Both the position numbers and the translations under genes were made by a program. Source: Agelas oroides (taxonomy: Eukaryota; Porifera; Demospongiae; Agelasida; Agelasidae). From it: DNA of 64,000 nt. This document shows positions 1-10,373 of the stretch, piece by piece. The DNA lies in contig OX422201.1 in the NCBI GenBank assembly GCA_949130485.1, positions 4,004,516 to 4,068,515 of the forward strand, written 5' to 3'. Numbering within the stretch: the first letter of the stretch is position 1; each line of letters starts with the position of its first letter. Below the pieces are notes generated by a model. The model was not told the origin of the DNA. It searched no databases and saw only the letters and a list, made by a program, of their open reading frames with translations.

Positions 1-182
1 CCTGATATGGCTCATAGAGGCCTTTGACTAATCTAACGTAGACATTTCGAGCGTGTCATTGGTGCACTTTTAATTAATGTGGCCGCCATTTTTTTTCGGG
101 GTCATCCCTACATATGGCGTACTACCGTACGCCATGATACCAATTTTGCATCTCAAATGACGATGTTTTACTCATTACATAG

Positions 183-2298
183 GTGTATGACTTGGAAAAA
201 CGTAATATAAAGAGTCTTGATTCCCTTAATTCCACCACCAAGCATGTGCAGCAGGTGTTGACTATAAGGTACAATAAAACTGAGCAGGTGTGTGCGTTTA
301 ACTGCATGACAATTTCACACCATCTCCTCCCTCTCCCCCCTCCCTTCTCACCCCCCTCCCCCCCTCATCCTCTCCTTCCCCTCCCTTCCCTCCTCTTCTT
401 CCCCTCCCTTCCCTCCTCTTCCTCTCCCCCCTTCCCACCCCAAATATAAAGTCACTTCTTAAACACCCTCTTTGAAGATGAGGGCTTCAGACAGAATGTA
501 TATGAATGGAGAATTAGGCTGGTGAAGGTAAGCACTGTAGAGAATAAAACACAATTGTAGAAATACAATGTGTTTTATTCTCTACAGTGCTTACCTTCAG
601 TGCTTACCTACAGTGCTTACCTTCACCAGCCTTCACCAGCCTAATTCTCCATTCATGCTGGGCTCCTGCTGGGGCAGATCCTGTATGATATTGTTCATTA
701 ATCACACTGGATACACATTGTATTTCTACAATTGTGTTTTATTCTCTACAGTGCTTACCTTCACCAGCCTGCAGTGTTGACTGTGGTGTGTTTGTCTGCA
801 AGGTAAAACGATTTCAATATTGTTATACTAGCTGGGCACAGGCTCAGTGATAAGAATGCAGTTACTGACAGTTTGCAGAGTGTGCAATGATGAAGTTGCC
901 ATTTCACTTTGTGGGAGATGGTGGTAGCCTCAGAAAATGGTTACTGCAGAAACTATTGACAAGGTACACTTATATTTTTACACACCTACATATACATCAG
1001 TGTGAATACTTTCTGTTTATAGCTCGAGTGTTAGTGAATCATTTGTCCCAACTGAGGCTAGGAAAGAACTTGTTGTAGAGTTCAGGGATACACTGAATGT
1101 AAATATAACCACGACTGAAAAGGTATGTTACCTTGTCATGTTTTCTTGCTGGATGCTTATTTGTCCCACTTGCCCCATGCATCTGAAAAGTGAAGAATGT
1201 GTGTCTCCTGTATTTACAGCCCAATTCACCAAAACATAAGCAACAGATAACCCTACACAGCTCAGGTTAGAAACTATAAATATCTTTAGGTGTAATGATC
1301 ACAAACTATATTTACATTTACACTGCCCTTCAGATGATGATGGGACATCTGAGGATGAGCTTACCAGTTCAGAAGATGAACAAGCTTTACCAAATATTGG
1401 TATATCATTATGTGTAAAATACTGGTAGCAGCATAATGTTGATATACTGTACCATGATATCCACAGGTGAGAATGACATGCTTGTTCCTGATTTCTGGCC
1501 AGAAAGCTTAGCTACTCCAGAAGATAGGATTTTGACTTACACCACACCCAAAGAATCATACATAAAGGCATTGAAGAGAATTTTACAGTCATCAGCACTT
1601 GGCATACCTATCAAATAAACCATTTACTGTTTGCTCCTGGCGCTATTCTGTGGTGTGATCCACGCAAGGAATTATTTCTATTGCAAAGCTATCTGTATCA
1701 TTTTTCAGGGATGGAAACATACCTCGGGGTACCATAATTGCAGCCCTGAAAAAGGCTGAGGTAAGTCCATGCCAAACAACAGCTTCAGGGTGGCTATACA
1801 TGTGTTTATTACATTACTACAGGGTCATCTACAGAATGTGGCCAGTAACCCGCATAGAAGTCACTACTATATCAACCTGTCAACATGCAGTTCTAGGAAA
1901 CTGACTGCAATTCCAAATGATACACTGCCCCTTTCAAACCCAATTATTGTAAGCAACTATGGGTATACAAAATGCAGCATTCTTCATTTTCACCTGCTTA
2001 CTTTAGGTGAATGAAGTGCTACACTTTCTTCAAGCCATTGCTCATAATCAAAGAGAAACCAGAAACCACTGTGTTCCTTCTGGTATTCTGACATGGGAGA
2101 TCCTATGGCCCGAGGTAAAGCTATTTATTTGCATTGCAATAATTTACTCACTGTTGGACTAGATTGAAGCCTAATTACCTGCATACACAGTTAGTTTGTT
2201 GCTATAATAATACCTAGTTTACTGACGAACTGATAATCTTCACCATTACACAGGCGATGGCTGCTATCCTTCGCCAACAAACACTACAACAGTCATGA
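183..2298 (+). CDS. Ulp1/SENP-like (peptidase C48) protein, C-terminal exons of a spliced gene, 5' end not found
   Basis: Proposed exons 183-268, 491-527, 752-802, 881-963, 1023-1122, 1220-1265, 1334-1399, 1467-1587, 1709-1760, 1823-1948, 2007-2114, 2254-2298; all phases agree and the reading frame stays open to TGA. The product contains VYDLEKRNIKSLDSL (the Asp strand of Ulp1 proteases) and SVDCGVFVCK (the catalytic Cys loop), followed by a PFHF...LRKW tail typical of C48 enzymes, then an acidic SEDELTSSEDE stretch and a C-terminal region I do not recognise. C48 proteases remove SUMO or related modifiers. The catalytic His exon was not found and probably lies left of the window. The Gln usually six residues before the Cys is a Pro here, so activity is doubtful. 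Donors and acceptors are standard except 1587/1588 (CA|gtcatc), which is weak. A host gene is favoured by its many introns, but transposons also carry Ulp1 domains. Confidence 0.68.
516..770. repeat. Inverted repeat spanning both splice sites of one intron
   Basis: Bases 516-573 and 713-770 are perfect reverse complements (58 bp). The left arm contains the splice donor after 527 and the right arm contains the acceptor before 752. Between them, 574-656 holds a second, scrambled inverted copy of the exon and donor region with small tandem duplications of gtgcttacc. The structure suggests template switching or an introner-like insertion. Confidence 0.9.
1612..1618 (+). promoter_or_regulatory. 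Possible intronic poly(A) signal overlapping a stop codon
   Basis: If the weak donor at 1588 is not used, the exon runs into TAA at 1616-1618, which lies within CAAATAAA, so a stop and an AATAAA hexamer coincide. This could give a shorter protease isoform. It is inference only; no transcript evidence is available. Confidence 0.3.
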
Positions 2299-2308
2299 AG
2301 TCAGCTAT

Positions 2309-2604
2309 GTTCTTTATCCTAGCATCATCATTAATAGTTACAACAGCCCTACATATGTACTCAGATGTGATCACTTATGATAACTTTTTGAATTCTTTCT
2401 GTGATTTTTGAATTTATTGAGTCCAATGTTATAAAAATGACTGAAAAATCAATTGATCTATATATTCTTTATCCTAGCATCAAGTTACAACAGGCCTGCA
2501 TATGTACTCCGATGTGATCATTTACGGCAACTTTTTCTGTGATCTTTGAAACTGTGTCAATTTTATTGAGTCCAGTGTTATAAAATGACTGAAAAAATCA
2601 GTTG
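2309..2604. repeat. Tandem duplication, about 150 bp unit, just 3' of the protease gene
   Basis: 2309-2452 and 2466-2604 are diverged copies of one unit (both begin with tctttatcctagcatca and end with a gtccaRtgttataaaa-like run). It probably lies in or after the 3' UTR. The stretch 2605-3108 shows no gene; it contains one end of the GGCTCGCCCC repeat family near 3050. Confidence 0.75.
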
Positions 2605-3221
2605 TTAATCATTAACTACAGTTAAAAATTTGTAACTGACTCGTTAGTTTAGCCTTATGATAAAAGTGTAAGCCAGATTACAGTCTCTTCCAAATTTTTG
2701 TACAATAACAGCTGCACAATCCAGACTATGCGTATTGCAGCAACTTCGGGATACCCGAATAGTGAATATCACTCTCTACCAGCATCTGACTGCATGTACA
2801 ACGTACAAAAATCGCGCGCATGCGTGCGTTTTAAATCGTATTCATTTTGGTTGCCCTAACGTGCATGTGCCCTAATGGGGCCGCTACACAACACTGCCTT
2901 TGTCATTTATACACTCGGATGAGGCACAGTAAACAAACAGCAACTTCTAAACGCCACGCCAACTTCGACACCTCGACAAGAAGTGCGAAAAGGCACGCGT
3001 GTATACGAACTGCGCATGCGCAATTGTAGTCCTTGGCATACTGCTTGCTCAGGCTCGCCCCACAATGCCCTGCATTCGTCTAGTAGTAATCATTTTGGAA
3101 TTACATCATTGTGAAGGCTCGAACATGATCGAGCAAAACGACCGCCAAGAAGACTGCAGTTGGAAAGAGCGAGGGGTCCGTCACGAAAGAAATCTCGTAC
3201 ACTGTCGGCAGAAATTCAATT

Positions 3222-3400
3222 GAAATCCAGAAATCCAAACTGAAATCCAGAATCCACTCTGAAATCCAGAAATCCACTGTGAAATCCAGAAATCCAAACT
3301 GAAATCCAGAAATCCACTGTGAAATCCAGAAATCCAATCTGAAATCCAGAAATCCACTCTGAAATCCGGAAATTCACTCTAAAATCCGGAAATCCAATTC
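3222..3400. repeat. Tandem array of an about 20-bp GAAATCCAGAAATCCA unit
   Basis: About nine imperfect units with short variants. The same unit recurs at 3824-3905. Antisense translation gives a meaningless DFWIS-type repeat. Confidence 0.9.
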
Positions 3401-3559
3401 TGGAATTCTATTTAAATACTCTGCAAATATCCGTATACTTTAACATTACCGGATTTACGCAGACGTGCACGTGCACCGATTTTCTTTGACGTCACCACGA
3501 CGAATGACCTTTGTACCCGGCCGACCTTCGGTCGGGTGCAAAGGTCATTCTTCCAAGGT

Positions 3560-3700
3560 GATGTAATTGCAATTGTCAGATGTATTATGTATGACAATGA
3601 TGTCAACGAACACGCATATGCGTATGAATATGTATGAAAATCAACGAACACGCAGTATGCGCATGTATATGTATGACAATCAACGAACACGCTGCCTACA
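3560..3700. repeat. Three tandem copies of an about 46-bp unit with AACGAACACGC
   Basis: Each unit carries tatgtatgacaatga- or tatgtatgaaaatca-like sequence followed by acgaacacgc. It lies between the two GAAATCCAG arrays. Confidence 0.75.
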
Positions 3701-3823
3701 TGTATGCGCTGGTAGTGGTGAAGTGCCTGTGACATTGTATTCTGTTAGCATCTTGGCTGAGAGGAATGTGGTTCATTGATTGTTCATGCCGAGTATAATT
3801 TTAGCTGAATAAAATGAAATCCA

Positions 3824-3905
3824 GAAATCCGCTTTGAAATCCAGAAATCCACTTTGAAATCCAGAAATCCATTCTGAAATCCAAAATCCACATGAAATCC
3901 ATCGA
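3824..3905. repeat. Second GAAATCCAGAAATCC array
   Basis: Four units of the same satellite as at 3222-3400, in the same orientation, just inside the inner inverted pair. Confidence 0.85.
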
Positions 3906-4011
3906 AATCTCGTATGCCGAGGCGCGCTGTGGCGGACCCCTCAGGAAAGAGAACTCTTCCTCAGGTGTTTTTTTTAACAACAAAGAACCTATATAACTAC
4001 AAATTATGTAC

Positions 4012-5870
4012 TTTCAGTGAACTGTGAGCAAGACTGGGAAGTATCTTGGCCACTGTTCAATTTTGTTGTCTCCTAGCTCTAAAGACAATCATGATAGTAC
4101 GTCATATAATCTATTCTAGCCAGTAAGAAATTCCAGTAACCTGGAACTCTCAGGGAATGTTGTCCCAGGAATGGGCAGCAATTAGAACTATTTTGCGTTT
4201 ACCTCCAGACATTCACATGGATTGAGACTTTATTCTGTGGGGTGTTGAAGCAGTGTTTTACCTGGTTGATGAGTGCAGGGAATAACTGATATAACGGGGC
4301 TAATGACCTCAAACAGTCATGACTTTATAGGATGCAAAAAAAACAACTTCCAAGGACGTCAGTGATGATCGTTACAAGGACTAATGTGTTTATTCGTAGG
4401 TGTAGCTAATGATTAAGGTCATACCATTTGTGTTGCTCAGACCTGACCGACCCAAATACTGGCAGATGCTACTCAAAATGGCGTGTGCATGGATCTGCAA
4501 GCTGACTTTCTCGGATTGGCGTCATCTTTTGGGTGGACAATTACAAGCATAATCACCAAAATAGGGCCTGAAGATCAAACAAAAGGCCAAGATCGTCAAC
4601 TGAAGATGGGCTGACTCTTTTGGAGAGCTGTTAGTGTATGTTAGTGGATGTTTTGCAGATCACGTGACTATTATCATTTTTAAGCCTAACTACCAACCCT
4701 CTTTGAAAAGTCATCTACTGGTACATAAAATTAGATTGGTATGGCCTAAGACAACCTTCTTCAACGGTTACTCTAGTGTTGTTCCCAAGCTGGACAATGA
4801 GAAGGCCTGCATGTGAATGAGGATTTTGTAACACATTACTAAAATCGCATTATTTTTTACTGAATTGTAGCAACATGAAAGTAATTAACATAGTTGTCAT
4901 TTGCACATAATATAACAGTGTCTTGTGCCATGGTTGGAGCATATAGTTCAAGTGTACTAATTGCTTCAGTTTCTTCATCATCTAATGCATGTAGTACCAC
5001 CACAATGGCTTGTACCCACAAACTACTCACTAGTCCATGATGCCATGAGTTAAAGTTGTATGCCATTGAAGAGCATGGTCTTGTCTGCATCTGCTTAGAC
5101 AGACTCCCGTTAGCTTTGATTTCCTACAAGGTCACTGTTTCAATGTCCACCACCAGACAAGTCTCACTGCTTCAACCTTGCATATTAAACATGAGCTCAA
5201 TAGACAGTTAGGTATGGATCTCTGGCTACCCGTCAGGACAACATAAGCTTGTTCTAATTGCTGCCCATTCCTGGGACAACTTTCCCTGAGAGTTTCCAGG
5301 AAACATCATTGTGCTGTCAAATTATGACATATTGAGATAACAGAAATTGAACGGTAGCAGATACTTTCCAGTCTTGTTCACAGTTTACTGATAGTGCATT
5401 TTAGCTATAGGCTGAAGCTTTTGATGTTAAAGGTCACCAGAAGGATAGCCAATTGCCATCTTCACAGTATCGTTTGGCTCGATCATGTTCAGTCAACATG
5501 ACGACAGACTCTCACACCATTCCCAGCCACCCCACAGAATAGCAGTTTAATAGACGGCTCAGTGTGTCTCTGGGTCTTTTCTGTTACCCATCAGGTAAAT
5601 GAAAAGATAGTTCTGATTAGTTTGGTTCCCAGACCCTTCCTGTATACAGGAAGGGTCTGGGAACCAAACAAAGTTCTGTTGCTTCTGTTCCTGGGACAAT
5701 GTTCCCTGAGAGTTTCCATGTTGCTGGAATGCCTTACTGGCTAGAATAGACTATATAACACACTATCATGATTCTCTTTGGCAAATTATTTCTAGAGGAG
5801 ACAACAGAGATAATTTGAACAGTGGCGAGACACTTTCCAGTCTTGTTCACAGTTTACTGAAAGTACATAA
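4012..5870. repeat. Three diverged copies of a 130-180 bp segment in mixed orientation
   Basis: Copies at about 4012-4180, 5265-5400 and 5690-5870 share the inverted cores CTGGGACAA..TTCCCTGAGAGTTTCC and TTTCCAGTCTTGTTCACAG. The first copy is inverted relative to the other two. The interval between shows no supported gene. Confidence 0.7.
5618..5671. mobile_element. 54-bp palindromic element with 9-bp target duplication
   Basis: Bases 5618-5671 form a near-perfect palindrome centred on TGTATACA with arms TTTGGTTCCCAGACCCTTCC. It is flanked by AGTTCTGAT (5609-5617) and AGTTCTGTT (5672-5680), eight of nine identical. It sits inside the 2.9-kb element. Confidence 0.7.
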
Positions 5871-5987
5871 CTTGTAGTTATAGGTTGAAGTTCTTGTTGT
5901 TATTAAAAATCACCTGAGGAATAGTTCTCTTTTCAACTGCTGTCTTCTTGGCGGTCGTTTTGCTTGATCATGTTCGAGCCTTCACAA

Positions 5988-7520
5988 AATTATAATTATA
6001 TGATGTAGGCCTAATAGGCTAATTCCAAAATTACGTAAAATCAATAACTACGCAGCCGTTCTGCTAACGGTCAAAAATCCGTTTATTTCTCGAGACATAT
6101 TTGCACACGCCCGCGCGCGTTCGCACATCGCGGATCATGGCGGCACCTACTCAATTTTCACCTCTGTTTGTACAGCTGAAGTTTGGGCGCACTCGTTTCC
6201 AGTTAAACCCCAGATTTTAAAGATAGACCATTGTGAACCAGTGCTCAATCGATTTACAAAGTGTTGTAGACCGGGCGATCTTTCTGTAAACGCCTTCGCG
6301 CAGGACAACCGCCAACGTTGTGTAAACAATGGGCAATACAAACTTAGCGCGGAAAACTTGTTCATCCAGCCTAGCTTCAAAACACTACATGCAACACAAA
6401 GAGGAAAAGGAAATCAAATTTCACATCAGAACAAAGTTTAAGCTTTCCTCTTTGTGTTGCATGTAGTGTTTTGAAGCTAGGATGGATGAACAAGTAAAGG
6501 ACCAGGATTTGTGATGGCATGCAATACCTTTTCAGCTCAGAGAAAACGTGAAAATTATAGCTGTTCCTCAAACAATATATAGTACAAGCCAAAGGACACC
6601 AATAACAATGCAGAAAATCTCTCTTTCGACACCAACTTCATTCCTGTGAAGGGTATAAAAAAGCAAGTAGTAGATATTTGGGCAGTGACAAGCATCAAAT
6701 ATTACTATAGCATAAGTCATGTGACATCAAACGTTAACATTGGATTGGTCAGCCTTGTTTTCAGGCCACACCCACTATGACACTCCATTCAGTACTGAGT
6801 GAGATTTGCTGTGCATTCAGCACTTGAATGTTTTGGCTCATTCTCGTTTTTAGCTATGCATGTGTAAGGAACATTGAGAAATTGTCTTGTGCCAATAGTC
6901 TGGGAATGAGACTAATTGAGGGTATGAGGCGGGTGCAGTTGGATACATCATATCTGACCAGGATCCTCAGTCTATAAGACCCACCCAACAAACAAAATCA
7001 ATACAGCCAACTTGACAAGAAGCATAACGAACAAAGCTCAACTGCACAAGACGTTATGAATAATGAAGCACTAGGTGGGCATGCCAAAGGCATGTGGGCA
7101 GGGATGAGAAACTAATAATCTAGTACTGTCTAGATTAAGGTGTACCCACTGACTTACTCCTAAAATCAGGAAGTTTGCCACTTCTTTCAGTAGCATCTGA
7201 TGCTTTGATGGTTAGGGAATGTCGCTGACTACTTCAAAGTAATGACAGCAAATAGAGAACTGCATGGTCTGCAATCTAGGCACAATAATTATGCTTTGCC
7301 AGACATACTGTCATGACAAGAAATTCAAATCAAGCCACCAGACAATTCTCTGCCAGGGGGCATGGACAGCTGAGCATGAGACATATATGCTAGCATGCCA
7401 ATTAGCAACACAATAATTCAACTTAAAGCATACCCCCCAACTAGTAATACAAAGCTGCCTGGCAACATAAAGCAGCTTGTGCTACTAGTCTACCCTTGTT
7501 CCTAGCCCTCCCCCTCATAC
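5988..7520. other. Intergenic stretch with one inverted repeat
   Basis: No gene could be supported. An inverted repeat lies at about 6360-6405 and 6443-6493 (core CTTCAAAACACTACATGCAA), which would fold into a stem with a short loop. The rest looks unique and non-coding. Confidence 0.6.
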
Positions 7521-7741
7521 CAGAGGAGGTTGGATATGGTTGACCTTTTCTCGTTAGGTTGCTAACGAGGGTATACCCTTCGAGGGGCCCTAATTACATT
7601 CCTGCAGAGCTACTCCTAACCACGTGAACTACAGGTCACGTGACGAGTTGGTCATGTGCCAGGAATGTAATTAGGGCCTCTCAAAGGGTACCCTTGTTAG
7701 CGACCTAACGAGCAAAGGTTAACCGTGTCCGACCTCCTCTG
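7521..7741. mobile_element. 221-bp MITE with about 85-bp inverted repeats
   Basis: Both ends read CAGAGGAGGTYGGAYAYGGT inward and the arms share CTCGTTAGGT, then GGGTA, then CCTAATTACATTCCTG. The flanks CCCTCATAC and CCCCCACAC differ by two T/C changes and may be a decayed 9-bp target duplication. Confidence 0.75.
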
Positions 7742-9651
7742 CCCCCACACAGCTTCTTCTTACTACTGCAAGTGCCAGCAAGCTTGGCGGGCCACAAGCC
7801 GACAGGAAGCTTGGTTGAGGCCTGCAAATACTTGCTGTCCTATCTTGTGTGCTCCAAGGCCACTGGGACAACCAGCAGCAGTCAAGCAATGCTTTACAAT
7901 ATTCATCATTGTGTTTTTATTAGGATCATAAGCTATCAAACCTCACTTTTAGTTCTCAATCACTTTAACTTCATGCATCAGGCTAAGAAATTTGGCGCGG
8001 AAATTTTGTTCATACCTTATTTCAGTCCATTCGGCCCACCATCACATTCTCCATGCCTCCTGGTGTCTGCAGTCACCGTAACCTTTCTGTTAGAGCCTCC
8101 TGCGCAGAATGAGAGCTCCTCAAGTGGGCCACCCTCGGGCAATACAAATCACCTTTCCATGAACTCTTCACAAAATCCTTCGTTACAGCTTTGATATTGA
8201 CAGGTAGCACCTGGTTGCATGTTTTTGTACGTTCATACAGTATCCGAAAAAGCCTCATTTACTCGAAATAGGCAACAACTATCAACTCCAGAGACGAAAA
8301 CACAACCGGTACACAAGCAGCTGAAAAGTCGCCATCTTGCTGCATTTTAGGTCGTTACGTCATTTCCGCTCTGCAAATAAAATTTGCAATTTTTGACCAT
8401 CAGCGGAACGACTGTACGGGATACACAGCCGAACCGCCAGCGACCGGAAGTCCCCATATTGCACGTACAAGGATAATTTAGTATGCATTACGCATTACGT
8501 CATTAACGTGGCCCGCAACAAAACTGACATTTTATTGCGATATGTTCACGCTCATTTTTCTCAGCAGCCGTTCAATATTTTTGCATGGGACTTTTTTTGA
8601 GAGAAAGTTCATGGACTTGGGAATGGGCCTGTTCAAGTTGCATTTTCGTATCTGGTACAGAAATGACATTACATCCCAAAACACGTGACCATTTCCAGAC
8701 GGGATTGTGAAACGGTATGTACAAACGATGTCCGAACAGCAGTTCTCATTGATTCTGAGGTCTGCTGAGCTAGAATCAAGCAGAAAGAAGGTGAATGCAG
8801 CTGAAATCAAAAATTGTAAGTTGTTCCCATGTGTAGTCTGGAAGATATAGTTGTCTGAATTCTGATTAATTTTAACAATTGTAAACGACATTGTACATCA
8901 CCTGTCAAGTTCTACACCAATACTTTTGCCACTGATGTCAGTATTATTGTCTCTGTGAGCTTCTGGGTCTCACTGCTCAACAGCACAGTCATAACTACTA
9001 ACACTTTTAGTCAAAATCTTGGTCTTTTTCAAGGTACGGAATCCATGTTGAGTCTCATCCACTTCAATGTGTTCATCATGTCTGGACCTTTTTTTTTGCA
9101 GGCAAGATTGCAACATCTAGGGGATTTGTATCCTTTGTGAGCTGAAAGGTGCCTGTATTGCAACCTGACTCCTTGGTGTTGCTTCTCGAGTCAATTTGAA
9201 GACGAGTGTTGGAGTCTACCTGTTTCCGTCCACCGCCATCCAAAGGTGGGTAAATTATGTCTCAACACTTACATGCAGCCCTTTTTTTTTAGACAACAGA
9301 AAGCTAGGGGAGAGGGGAGAGGGAAGAGGGGGGACTGGGAACAAGGCCACACAATTCATGCTTCATTGCTTGGCTCAAAAGAATTTTCTCAACTGTGACA
9401 TAGCAGAACTGCACCTGGTTATTGGTTTTGTGATGTAAAAGTACTGTATTGGAATAATATTATTGCCCTGTGATGTAACAGAACTGTGTCTGGATACTAC
9501 CCTGTGACGTAACAGAACTGTATCCGGCTTTTGGTCTGTGACATCAGTGAACTTATCTGGATACTGGCCTATGACATGACAGGACGGTATCTGGAGGGTT
9601 GCTGGTGGTGTTGACCTGGTGGTTAAACCGCTAGAATGTGAAAGTTTCCTG
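7742..9651. other. Intergenic stretch; one weak minus-strand ORF (8532-8891)
   Basis: The only long ORF is 119 codons on the minus strand at 8532-8891. It begins MSFTIVKINQN, resembles no family I know, and has no clear splice context, so it is not called as a gene. Purine-rich and T-rich runs occur at 9085-9350. Confidence 0.5.
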
Positions 9652-9660
9652 GTTCCAGCC

Positions 9661-10364
9661 CTGTCTCATAAGCCAAACTCACTTCCGCAAAAAAGGGAAG
9701 GGTCTGGTTAGTCTCGTCCCCAGACCCCACCCTCTCACGAGGAGAAACGGTCTGGTGAACCAAGTTGAATTTCTTGGGCTAGCCCCACTCTTTTGCGACA
9801 ATGTAACCTAGCAACGATCAAAACATTTTGCGGCCAACCCACTCAAAAAAGGTATGGATACTCGAATGGAGATGAACAAATTTCACTGTTGTAAGGGGAC
9901 TAATTACGGATCTCGCTATCTCATTGGTCATTACCACTTTTGGGTAATAAGCCCAAGAAGTTCGATTTCGTTCACCAGACCGTTTCTCGCCAGAAGGCGT
10001 GCATGGGCAGGGCACGAGACTAGGGTCTGGTGAACTGTGAATATAAGCTATGTCCCACCGGAATGCAATTAGCTAGATGTAACCAGACTTCAAGTAATGC
10101 ACTCTTGAAATACCAGTTGCAAAGTGCGCCCACCTCCGAGAAGTATAGTTGAAGTGTGTTTGTAGGTCCTGTAGTAGCAGAAAAGATGTCCTAGCTCTCT
10201 GTCGCGATTTTCAAGACCATTATTGCTACTCAAACGGTGATGTGATGTGTCATGTGACGTAACGTGATTGGACCACACCGTATGGTGCGGTGGGACATGG
10301 CTACTATACACAGTTCACCAGACCCTTCCTTTTTTTGCGGAAGTAGATCTGGCTTGTGAGACTA
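9661..10364. mobile_element. Outer palindromic element of the TAGTCTC family, interrupted by a nested copy
   Basis: The left end (ctgtctcataagcc, then acttccgcaaaaaaggga) matches the reverse complement of the right end (tagtctcacaagcc, then acttccgcaaaaaaagga). Homology continues across the nested insertion through GGTCTGGTGAACTGTG and ATGTCCCACC. Flanks GTTCCAGCC (9652-9660) and GTTTCAGTC (10365-10373) match at seven of nine positions with only C/T changes. Confidence 0.65.
9709..10022. mobile_element. 314-bp TAGTCTCG element nested in the outer one, perfect 9-bp target duplication
   Basis: Terminal repeats begin TAGTCTCGT and share GAGAAACGGTCTGGTGAAC further in. It is flanked on both sides by GGGTCTGGT (9700-9708 and 10023-10031). 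Removing it and one copy of the duplication restores the outer element's left arm. Confidence 0.85.
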
Positions 10365-10373
10365 GTTTCAGTC

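Larger units (their letters stand above)
3109..5987. mobile_element. 2.9-kb element with 61-bp terminal inverted repeats, no recognisable transposase
   Basis: The left end (3109-3169) and right end (5927-5987) are inverted copies with about three mismatches, both starting TTGTGAAGGCTCGAACATG. Inside are satellite arrays, a palindrome near 3504-3551 and three copies of a shared segment (4012-4180 in one orientation, 5265-5400 and 5690-5870 in the other). No intact ORF or transposase motif is visible, so it is a non-autonomous or composite DNA element. I could not define a clear target duplication. A shorter inner inverted pair (about 3168-3190 and 3935-3955) suggests a nested element. Confidence 0.6.

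Noticed and set aside
57-74. CATTGG read as the His-Trp motif of the Ulp1 protease
   Set aside because: The frame hits a stop within a few codons and no donor site in the right phase follows.
3222-3400. Possible CRISPR-like array
   Set aside because: Units are contiguous, degenerate and without unique spacers; the genome is eukaryotic.
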